Shown: piece after piece, positions 33,401 to 37,778 of the stretch
Layout: the number at the start of each line of letters is the position of its first letter
Position numbering within the stretch: position 1 is the stretch's first letter
NCBI GenBank assembly: GCA_002373875.1
Contig: DFKQ01000073.1
Location: 1 to 37,778 of the forward strand
Source: Lachnospiraceae bacterium UBA3641
GTDB taxonomy: Bacteria; Bacillota; Clostridia; Lachnospirales; Lachnospiraceae
Direction of reading: 5' to 3'
Length of the DNA: 37,778 nt
Notes under the pieces: model-generated
Told to the model about the DNA's origin: nothing
The model's input: only the letters and a program-made list of their open reading frames with translations
Database searches by the model: none
Program-made: the position numbers and the translations under genes

Positions 33401-34472
33401 ACTGGTAACTGGTGGTAAGATAACCAATTCGGACTACGCAAAGCTGCCTACAGACGGTAAGAATTATAAGGTTACATATTCAAACAAGAATATAGCAACC
33501 ATATCAGATAAGGGTATTGTACAGGGTAAAAAGGTTGGCTTTACAACAGCAACGATAACAAGACCTTCGGGAACAACAGTAGTCAATATAACTGTAAAGA
33601 ACCCTGTATTTAAGGCGAAGTCCTTTGTGAAAAATACAACTGATGATTTCAACGTAGGATTTGATGATGAAGGGCTTGATGTAACATATACATCGAACAA
33701 GCCCAACATAGCATCGGTTGATGATAAGGGTAATGTTACAATAAAGGCAAGGGGTAATGCCACAATAACAGCCGAAACACAGAAAAAGAAATATAAGGTA
33801 AATGTTAAGGCTTTCGATCCCGAGATAACCGGGGCCAAGGATATATATCTTAACAAGAAGACCACTTCATTAAAGATAAAGAATGGCACAGGCAAGACCC
33901 AGTGGAGTTCATCAGACAGTTCGGTAATTACGGTAGACAAAAACGGTAAGATTAAGGCGGTTTCAAAGGGTACAGCAGTCATAACAGCAGTAAACAATAA
34001 CCGCACGATGACAATGACCATAAACACCTTTAACGTACCGAAGTTTGAAAAGAAGACGTATGTAACGAACATCGACACTCCGATAGACTTAAGCATCATC
34101 AAGGACGATGACATGACCGATGTAGTCTACAGCGTCAAGGATACAAGGATAGCCACTGTTACACAGGACGGTATAGTAACACCCATAAAGGCAGGCACTG
34201 TAGCAGTGATGGCAAAGGCACATGGTATAACCTACAAGACGGTGCTCAAGATATACAATCCTTCAATAAGCGGAAAAAACGTTATCAAAGTAGGTAAGAT
34301 CTTAGGTCTTGGCATAAAGGGTGGCACAAAGGGTACAGAATGGTCGTCATCCGACACTTCGATAGCCACAATAGATGCAAAGGGTAAAATAAAGGGTGTT
34401 TCAGCAGGTAAGGTAACTATTACCGCAATAAATACCGGAAAGACTCTGACCAAAGAAATAACCGTTGAATAG
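30426..34472 (+). CDS. Large secreted transglutaminase-like surface protein with Ig-like repeats
   Basis: 1348 aa, GGGAGG before ATG 30426. Residues 1-32 are a signal peptide; 33-165 an acidic linker. Residues about 170-360 are a transglutaminase/protease-like core with Cys238 (YAVCQGYGLLYSHLC), His268 (NGANHLINV) and Asp284 (YYVDVTNNMF), a complete Cys-His-Asp triad. Four repeats of about 75 aa follow (each with VGxxYNLS and YIGVKG-type ends), then a Pro/Ser/Ala-rich linker near 765-813 and a fifth repeat. The C-terminal 430 residues are Big_2-like domains (TISDKGIVQGKKVGFTTATI and similar). No LPxTG or S-layer domain is visible, so anchoring is unclear. It is cargo of the element; a role in host-surface or wall cross-linking is inferred. 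Confidence 0.82.
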   Translation: MKNRMFSIRMKKITSIITTILLTASLITPVFAEELLPAVLEDTITAEDIVSSEIPADEDGIEITADADVKVDDTLTVNTDDISAPEKAEGSSVMDGFEGFYTEEMAEEARRILSIDPGVICGPNNADTSKKTRNDSVNNIMDDEDAIGITPDGISQTQNACTWPEEQLNLEERNFVRGRVKAIVANLITDDMSDIEKYWTLANWETHSITYKYVGQKAYDHDTSHGSYCALRYGYAVCQGYGLLYSHLCHEAGLPCDEVLLDRNGANHLINVLPNINGHAYYVDVTNNMFLFSDDTAFGFDHSYRDVKSLDAPRTIDCDSNAFVTASSSLYAAPYTTIPISSTKYTTYDQFYHYFIARDRQYSAALSESYVEKGSGVSETHYADYASYALQNSDNTGDWRYDDFSIAPKNTKAYEEEINASETIPTINVKNLTVSGLKNAYYYDGFDVKGQYLAALKEDIVLTYNGRTLVYGEDYWLDNVSLDTHTGMVQVSGWGDYYDFNRITFNINPNTESPNPGRTEITVNVEVNVGDIYNLTEEIGKNDFISLTESDMSVATVAKYGNGPSKYIGVKGEKKGSATATLETSGITYHLNITVVEPEPEPAPEKPQVSKNITVFIGETYNLSAEINTYEFVSETVEKQSVAIIGKYGSGSSKYIGIFGSSYGVTSGTLETADTIYNLSITVKQKTAIPISVEVAVGSIYNLSEVTNSYDYSDCVILDPDVATIEKCNGTYAQYLGVKGLKVGTTKASMIANGVYEITITVKAASSSSPAPAPNPDPAPNPSPAPGPSPSPSPSPSPAPSPGPSPSPEPSKTQVNVNAEVNIGTVYNLSADIGVYDFENYSVADTSIAKIDKYNNIGTQYIGIQGIKVGNTTATVETTDAIYNINITTKNSVTSTLDVTVEENQWINVEDVITASNNYGITIANNDVVEIGSAKFENNKYKLPIKGVKTGKTSVLVTVDNSTIKINVNVIPATKHSDTDPAEKPKSENDLLLVTGGKITNSDYAKLPTDGKNYKVTYSNKNIATISDKGIVQGKKVGFTTATITRPSGTTVVNITVKNPVFKAKSFVKNTTDDFNVGFDDEGLDVTYTSNKPNIASVDDKGNVTIKARGNATITAETQKKKYKVNVKAFDPEITGAKDIYLNKKTTSLKIKNGTGKTQWSSSDSSVITVDKNGKIKAVSKGTAVITAVNNNRTMTMTINTFNVPKFEKKTYVTNIDTPIDLSIIKDDDMTDVVYSVKDTRIATVTQDGIVTPIKAGTVAVMAKAHGITYKTVLKIYNPSISGKNVIKVGKILGLGIKGGTKGTEWSSSDTSIATIDAKGKIKGVSAGKVTITAINTGKTLTKEITVE

Positions 34473-34477
34473 ATGTC

Positions 34478-34505
34478 TTGACAAATGCTATTGATTTGCT
34501 ATCAA
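34478..34505 (+). promoter_or_regulatory. Promoter for the zinc-peptidase pair
   Basis: TTGACA (34478-34483), 16-base spacer, TATCAA (34500-34505), six bases after the stop of the surface-protein gene. The resulting leader to 34742 would be about 230 bases and contains the hairpin at 34575-34604. Confidence 0.45.
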
Positions 34506-34574
34506 AATTTTATTGGTGGATTTTACCTTAAGTGGATTGATGAAACAGAGTATCCCATTACGATGGGTACTATT

Positions 34575-34604
34575 CAAATGGCTATGCTTCGGCATAGCTA
34601 TTTG
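34575..34604 (+). other. 13-bp hairpin with TTCG tetraloop
   Basis: CAAATGGCTATGC (34575-34587) and GCATAGCTATTTG (34592-34604) pair with one G-T, closing the stable loop TTCG. No T-run follows. It lies in the 269-base gap 34473-34741, which holds no supported gene; it may cap the surface-gene mRNA or act in the leader of the downstream pair. Confidence 0.55.
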
Positions 34605-34741
34605 TGTATATATGTAGCGGACTTTGGACCTTTCAAAAAAAATGAAATGTTCGTGTTCAATGTTCTCGATGGTATATGCTTGATGGTGGTTTTGTATGAT
34701 GATAAAATATAATTGGTAATAAGTGTTGGTGAGGGCGAGGC

Positions 34742-35425
34742 GTGTTAACAGAAAAAAATGCAATAGCTGGCTATAAAGCTCAAGTTGAGCAATACGGAAC
34801 ACCGATTTCTTCGGATGAATTCAGAGAACTACGGGATTATGCAAACAGACATGGTATAAAACTCTCCGGATTTAAAGATTTTGTCGGAGATATTTCGGCG
34901 ATTAAAACTGTTATCGATGATATTTGTGTTATTTCCAATGATTTTCCAGAAATACTTAATGAACGACAGGGAATTTGGCTGGAATTGGATTACAATCTGG
35001 GGACGGACTTTGCTACTACTGAAAGTGGTCACATTATTCACCTCAACGCTGTATTCTATTCTAATATGGAAATGTTGACGAGAGAATATAGCAAATGCGA
35101 ATCTGACGGTAGATTTGTTAAAGGAACGGATTGGAGAGCAATAGTCCGTCACGAAGTTGGACATGTGGTAGCTAATGTATATAATATAGATCCCATGGAT
35201 CTTGCGAAGGAACTAAAGGAAACTAAAAGGACAGCCGAAATATTGGATATATTAACAGATGAACTGTCCGTGTATTCAACTGAGTATAATGATGGGCGTG
35301 AAATAATCTCAGAGTGTTTTTCGGGATATTACAGTAATGTAGGTAATACTTTCGCCGATATGTATGTGAAAGCATGTATTGATAGGTCTAAGAAGGCAGG
35401 TGATCCTAATGAAATCATGGAGTGA
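34742..35425 (+). CDS. HExxH zinc-peptidase-like protein
   Basis: 227 aa from GTG 34742 with GAGGGCGAGG just upstream. A gluzincin-like site is visible: His137-Glu138-Val-Gly-His141 (RHEVGHVVANVY) and a possible third ligand Glu191 (SECFSGYY), the arrangement found in zinc peptidases attached to phage head proteins and polymorphic toxins. The N-terminal 65 residues are helical and lack a signal peptide, so it acts in the cytoplasm or is exported by an unknown route. It overlaps the next gene by 17 bases, so the two are made together. Not assigned to a named family; the toxin/effector idea is inference. Confidence 0.65.
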   Translation: MLTEKNAIAGYKAQVEQYGTPISSDEFRELRDYANRHGIKLSGFKDFVGDISAIKTVIDDICVISNDFPEILNERQGIWLELDYNLGTDFATTESGHIIHLNAVFYSNMEMLTREYSKCESDGRFVKGTDWRAIVRHEVGHVVANVYNIDPMDLAKELKETKRTAEILDILTDELSVYSTEYNDGREIISECFSGYYSNVGNTFADMYVKACIDRSKKAGDPNEIME

Positions 35426-35609
35426 AGCGATGTATTGGAAGACAGATAGAAGTTGGTATGTTGTCAATCATGATGCTGATCGTTTCGAACTTACCAAGCT
35501 GGCACCGCCGCGTGCAATAGACAGTTTCAGGCTATACCTTGAAGAGAATAATTTACCGACAGACCCCCTGCCGATTAATTATCATCGTGAGACAGAGAAT
35601 GTTGAATAG
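35409..35609 (+). CDS. 66-aa partner of the zinc-peptidase-like protein
   Basis: ATG 35409 follows AGGTGAT within the end of the peptidase gene; overlap is 17 bases. It is Trp/Tyr-rich (MKSWSEAMYWKTDRSWYVVN) with a conserved-looking ELTKLAPPRAIDSFRLYLEE. No signal or membrane span. Genes coding for similar short proteins with an APPRA(I/V)xSF motif occur in Firmicute phage and mobile DNA as I recall, but the function is not known to me. Tight overlap suggests a partner, chaperone or immunity role. Confidence 0.6.
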   Translation: MKSWSEAMYWKTDRSWYVVNHDADRFELTKLAPPRAIDSFRLYLEENNLPTDPLPINYHRETENVE

Positions 35610-35658
35610 TGGTCGCTGTTCAGGGTTCCTTTCTTTAGATTTTGAGGTTTGAGAAAAT

Positions 35659-35677
35659 GTTCCACCCTGTTCCACAC
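35659..35677 (+). repeat. Paired GTTCCAC repeats, right end
   Basis: GTTCCACCC (35659-35667) and GTTCCACAC (35669-35677), 10-bp period, same orientation as the left pair at 21254-21273. They end 51 bases inside the right att repeat. Interpreted as integrase arm sites. Confidence 0.55.
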
Positions 35678-35728
35678 CTATAAATGCTAACGAAGCCAGT
35701 AAATACGGGGTTTTCTGGGTTTTGGGTA

Positions 35729-35756
35729 GGAGTTCGATTCTCTCATCCCCTGTTAC
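35729..35756 (+). other. Right attachment repeat (attR)
   Basis: Exact 28-bp copy of 21162-21189. No tRNA 5' half precedes it, so it is the duplicated 3' end only. It also stands at the left edge of a second integrase remnant and may have served as attL of an older element. Confidence 0.9.
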
Positions 35757-35763
35757 CTTGTGA

Positions 35764-35803
35764 AACCCCGCAAACCCGTATATTTACCGGGTTTGCGGGG
35801 GTT
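35764..35803 (+). terminator. Original tRNA-Trp-type terminator displaced by the element
   Basis: AACCCCGCAAACCCG (35764-35778) pairs with CGGGTTTGCGGGG (35788-35800), then GTT. It follows attR at the same distance as the terminator after attL does, so it likely served tRNA-Trp before this insertion. Confidence 0.7.
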
Positions 35804-35836
35804 CTTTATGCCGTTTTTTGCCTCAAAAATGGCGCG

Positions 35837-35893
35837 GCATTCAAAAAAGCATTCAAATCGTTGTACCAAAACCGGCATTCAAAAAGCATTCAA
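35837..35893 (+). repeat. GCATTCAA repeats beside the second integrase remnant
   Basis: GCATTCAAA at 35837-35845, 35849-35857 and 35875-35883, and GCATTCAA at 35886-35893: two pairs with 11-12 bp period. They occupy the position that GTTCCACCC pairs hold beside the intact integrase, so they look like arm sites of a different integrase. Confidence 0.55.
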
Positions 35894-36297
35894 TACCGTC
35901 CGATCGCCCGCTCGATGGCTTCCGATTTCTCATCCGTAGTCCTGTTATCAAAATAATAAAACTTACGGGTCGTCGTAATATCCGAATGACGGAGCTGGGT
36001 CATTACCAGGCTGTCCTCCACATTGGCGTTTATAAGCCTTGTAGCATATGTTTTACGTGCTTTATGCAGGGGTTTTATCCCTATGAGCCTGCAAATGCTG
36101 TTTAAAAGCTTTGTGAAGGCCTGTGCACGGATGAAATGATCCGTATAGAACAGAAAATCACTGTCAGGGTTAAGCCCATGGATCTGTTCAAGGATGAGTA
36201 TGGCATTGAAGGCTAGCTTTATTCCCAGATCAACAAGCGAGATCCTCTTACGCCTGTCTATGTAGGACTCGACCATCCTGACTTCTTCGAGTGTTAT
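35890..36297 (-). pseudogene. Tyrosine integrase remnant of an older element
   Basis: The C-terminal half is homologous to the intact IME integrase: HKARKTYATRLIN (His and Arg), LRHSDITTTRKFYYFD (His and Tyr) and the same RAIGRY-type end. Two defects are visible. About 65 residues between LVDLGIKL and ILILEQIHGL are deleted, including the first catalytic Arg, and everything before EEVRMVESYID is missing. Homology stops near 36297, just before GTGTGAG at 36305. It lies in the same place and orientation relative to an att repeat and terminator as the intact int gene, so it marks a second, decayed element in tandem. Confidence 0.85.
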
Positions 36298-36480
36298 GTG
36301 GCTAGTGTGAGCCCTGCAAGTGTACTTGGCGAGGTATTTTCGAGCTTAGTACAGCTTGCTGAGAGACAAACTGCACAACCCGTATAACCCTCAAGTGAGG
36401 CAGTGAGCGGCCAGTAAGCGCTGATTTTCCCAAAGTACAAGAGGCAGGAGGAAACAAAAAATCATTAAGGAGAAGAGTAA
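36298..36480. other. Interval of unknown origin between integrase remnant and ATPase leader
   Basis: About 180 bases without supported coding. It begins where integrase homology stops, with GTGTG at 36305-36309, and contains a GC-richer block and AGGAGG (36446-36451) without a usable start codon. A minus-strand open frame here (36302-36586) has no ribosome site and is not called. It may be the scar of an insertion (intron-like 5' end or other element) or flanking chromosome. Confidence 0.35.
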
Positions 36481-36558
36481 ATGGACAAGAAGAGAAAATA
36501 CGGCGTATTTTATCCGCGTTATTATTATATCGGATGTTATCAAGGAAGTCGATTTTAG
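36481..36558 (+). CDS. Possible 25-aa peptide upstream of the ATPase gene
   Basis: ATG 36481 with AAGGAG eight bases upstream, stop TAG 36556-36558. The peptide is basic and Tyr-rich (MDKKRKYGVFYPRYYYIGC). It ends 133 bases before the ATPase start and upstream of the ATPase promoter. Only the ribosome site supports it; it could be a truncated gene start. Confidence 0.3.
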   Translation: MDKKRKYGVFYPRYYYIGCYQGSRF

Positions 36559-36573
36559 TCATGGTAGCAGTAG

Positions 36574-36602
36574 TTGCCGATGACATGGAAACGTGGTATT
36601 AT
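36574..36602 (+). promoter_or_regulatory. Promoter of the ATPase gene
   Basis: TTGCCG (36574-36579), 17-base spacer, TATTAT (36597-36602). The transcript would start near 36609, inside the first copy of the 29-bp repeat. Confidence 0.45.
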
Positions 36603-36604
36603 TT

Positions 36605-36681
36605 ATTACGAAGATTTATGAAAGATTATAGGAATTACGAAGATTTATGAAAAGGAAGATCATTTACGAAGATTTACGAAA
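36605..36681 (+). repeat. Three tandem 29-bp-period repeats in the ATPase leader
   Basis: The 19-base core (TTACGAAGATTTATGAAA type) recurs at 36605-36623, 36634-36652 and 36663-36681, exactly 29 bp apart. Each copy itself holds two TTAYGAA half-sites ten bases apart. The third copy runs into the ribosome site (AAAGGA) of the GTG start at 36691. Confidence 0.8.
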
Positions 36682-36690
36682 GGATATTCA

Positions 36691-37734
36691 GTGAAGAAGA
36701 ACAATCCGTATACATTAACATTTGGGAAAAAACCGGCAGAATATATCTCGCGTCATGAAAACCTTCAGGAAATAATAAGTACATTTGAGTCCGATAATGC
36801 AGTAAGCCAGACTTATCTTATTGAAGGAATAAGGGGAAGCGGAAAGACTGTGCTTATGACAGCGATAACTGCTGAATTGTCAAAAAGTTCCCGTTGGCTG
36901 ACTGTCGATATAGTATCTTCCGGTAACATAATCAATGATCTGGCGTCAAGACTCATAGCGTTAAAGCTTAACAGGAAATTTACTTCACTTGTTCAAAACG
37001 GTTTCAATATATCTGTAGGAGGATTTGGCATAGGCTTAGGCGGAGGAAATGGAAACCTTGATGCAGTCGGTATTATAGAAGAAGCTCTTACGGTCATCAG
37101 GAAGAAGGGGCAACGACTGTTGATAACGATAGACGAGGTTACTCCGAGTGACAGTATGAGGTATTTCGCGGGAGAATTTCAATTGCTTGTAAGAAAGGAT
37201 TATCCGGTATTTCTGCTAATGACCGGACTGTATGAGAATATATACGCCGTTCAGAATGACCCGGCACTTACCTTTTTGCTTAGAACACCCAAAATCACAA
37301 TAGAGCCGTTAAGTATATACCAGATAACTCATCATTATGCTGAAACATTTGAATTGGATAATGAAACAGCGAAGCAACTGGCGGGGATTACCAAAGGATA
37401 TGCATTTGCTTTTCAAGCACTGGGAGTGGTTTATTTTGAATATCGGGACAGCCTTCCGATGGAAAAGATCCTGATTAAGCTGGATGAAATGCTGGACGAT
37501 TATGTATATAGAAAAATATGGTCTGCGCTGTCAGCGCAGGATAAAAATGTAATAACAGCCATTAGTGAAGGCTCTGTAAAAGTAAAAGACTTGTGCGAAC
37601 AGCTTAAGATGAGTTCATCAACATTCTCAAAATACCGCGACCGGCTCATAAAAAAGGGACTGCTTGTTTCGCCGAGTCATGGATATGTAGAATTGGCACT
37701 TCCACGGTTTGGTGAGATAAGCAGGACATATTGA
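36691..37734 (+). CDS. AAA-type ATPase with C-terminal winged helix
   Basis: 347 aa from GTG 36691 with AAAGGA seven bases upstream. Starts NPYTLTFGKKPAEYISRHEN, then Walker A at 46-53 (GIRGSGKT) and Walker B at 144-149 (LLITIDE). The middle (about 150-270) is an Orc1/Cdc6-like lid region, and residues about 280-340 form a winged helix (VKVKDLCEQLKMSSSTFSKY). Such stand-alone STAND/AAA_16-type ATPases are common in Firmicutes and Actinobacteria and have no settled function. No partner gene is seen in the window. The leader repeats suggest autoregulation through the winged helix. Confidence 0.8.
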   Translation: MKKNNPYTLTFGKKPAEYISRHENLQEIISTFESDNAVSQTYLIEGIRGSGKTVLMTAITAELSKSSRWLTVDIVSSGNIINDLASRLIALKLNRKFTSLVQNGFNISVGGFGIGLGGGNGNLDAVGIIEEALTVIRKKGQRLLITIDEVTPSDSMRYFAGEFQLLVRKDYPVFLLMTGLYENIYAVQNDPALTFLLRTPKITIEPLSIYQITHHYAETFELDNETAKQLAGITKGYAFAFQALGVVYFEYRDSLPMEKILIKLDEMLDDYVYRKIWSALSAQDKNVITAISEGSVKVKDLCEQLKMSSSTFSKYRDRLIKKGLLVSPSHGYVELALPRFGEISRTY

Positions 37735-37778
37735 CGGTACTGTGAAGATATTCTATAGTAAACGAAATTATTTATTTC

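Larger units (their letters stand above)
21162..35756. mobile_element. Integrated mobilizable element (IME) in tRNA-Trp
   Basis: Bounded by an exact 28-bp direct repeat (21162-21189 and 35729-35756) derived from the 3' end of tRNA-Trp; repeat-to-repeat distance is 14,567 bp. Inside are a tyrosine integrase next to the left repeat, a replication-initiator-like gene, a MOBV relaxase, a TraG/VirD4-type coupling protein in two frames, small mobilization proteins, a type I toxin system, an XRE regulator, a serine resolvase and cargo. No VirB4-like ATPase or mating channel genes are seen, so transfer should need a helper. The interior is more AT-rich and its codon use differs from the flanking Mrp region. 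Confidence 0.9.

Noticed and set aside
34485..34802. Two overlapping open frames on opposite strands (34485-34712 plus, 34488-34802 minus)
   Set aside because: Neither has a ribosome site or recognisable product, and a stable TTCG hairpin occupies the middle. The interval is better explained as a promoter and leader.
21162..35756. Self-transmissible ICE or prophage
   Set aside because: No VirB4-like ATPase, VirB6-like channel, lytic enzymes, portal, terminase or capsid genes are seen; the content fits a mobilizable element.
36302..36586. Minus-strand open frame of 94 aa
   Set aside because: No ribosome site, unusual composition, and it runs through the promoter side of the ATPase gene; more likely chance.
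36605..36681. Regular repeats that could be taken for a CRISPR array
   Set aside because: Only three copies with 10-base gaps that are themselves similar, no spacers of 30 or more bases, and no cas genes; they are leader repeats of the ATPase gene.

Overview
Organism. Bacterial DNA, most likely an anaerobic Firmicute of the Lachnospiraceae/Clostridia. The support is gene families and style, not a marker gene: strong AGGAGG ribosome sites, sigma-A type promoters, DUF4037/DUF4125/DUF5067/DUF5688-type proteins, a holin-like type I toxin and a MOBV relaxase. No rRNA is present; the single tRNA is tRNA-Trp(CCA).

Layout. (1) 1-2613: a small secreted protein on the minus strand, then a secreted CHAP/NlpC-like cysteine hydrolase with a GBS-Bsp-like C-terminus and a small cytosolic protein. 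(2) 2753-12285: a promoter and ten tightly packed genes for an Mrp-type cation/proton antiporter, in the order E, F, G, MbhD, MbhE-MrpB fusion, C, then four separate ND4/ND5-like antiporter subunits. The last one is 714 aa. All four keep the TM5 Glu and the TM7/TM8 Lys. No hydrogenase or Fe-S partner is visible. (3) 12319-20956: a TPR-DUF4037 nucleotidyltransferase, DUF4125, a proline-rich membrane protein with DUF5067, an SH3b membrane protein, and three glycosyltransferases (GtrB-like GT2, GT8, GT2), pointing to envelope glycan work. (4) 21115-35756: tRNA-Trp with a ~14.6 kb integrated mobilizable element between two exact 28-bp repeats of the tRNA 3' end. (5) 35757-37778: a second tRNA-type terminator, a second set of arm-type repeats, a deleted integrase remnant of an older element, a stretch of unknown origin, and an AAA ATPase gene whose leader carries a 29-bp-period repeat.

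The element. The integrase is at the left end, facing the att site, followed divergently by a putative replication initiator. The minus-strand mobilization block reads coupling protein (split in two frames at an A7 tract) > DUF5688-like > 56-aa protein > palindromic region (candidate oriT) > 97-aa protein > MOBV relaxase > 73-aa protein. No mating-pore ATPase or channel genes are seen, so it should be an IME that uses a helper rather than a self-transmissible ICE. Next come a type I toxin-antitoxin pair (28-aa holin-like toxin and a convergent ~98-nt RNA), an XRE repressor divergent from a serine resolvase with repeated operator-like sites, and cargo: a 1348-aa secreted transglutaminase-like surface protein with Ig-like repeats, and a HEVGH zinc-peptidase-like protein overlapping a 66-aa partner.

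Most worth following: the four-antiporter Mrp operon; the tandem tRNA-Trp accretion; the toxin/antisense RNA pair whose two RNA 5' ends are homologous; the A7-split coupling protein; the peptidase/66-aa pair; and the ATPase with its repeat-bearing leader.
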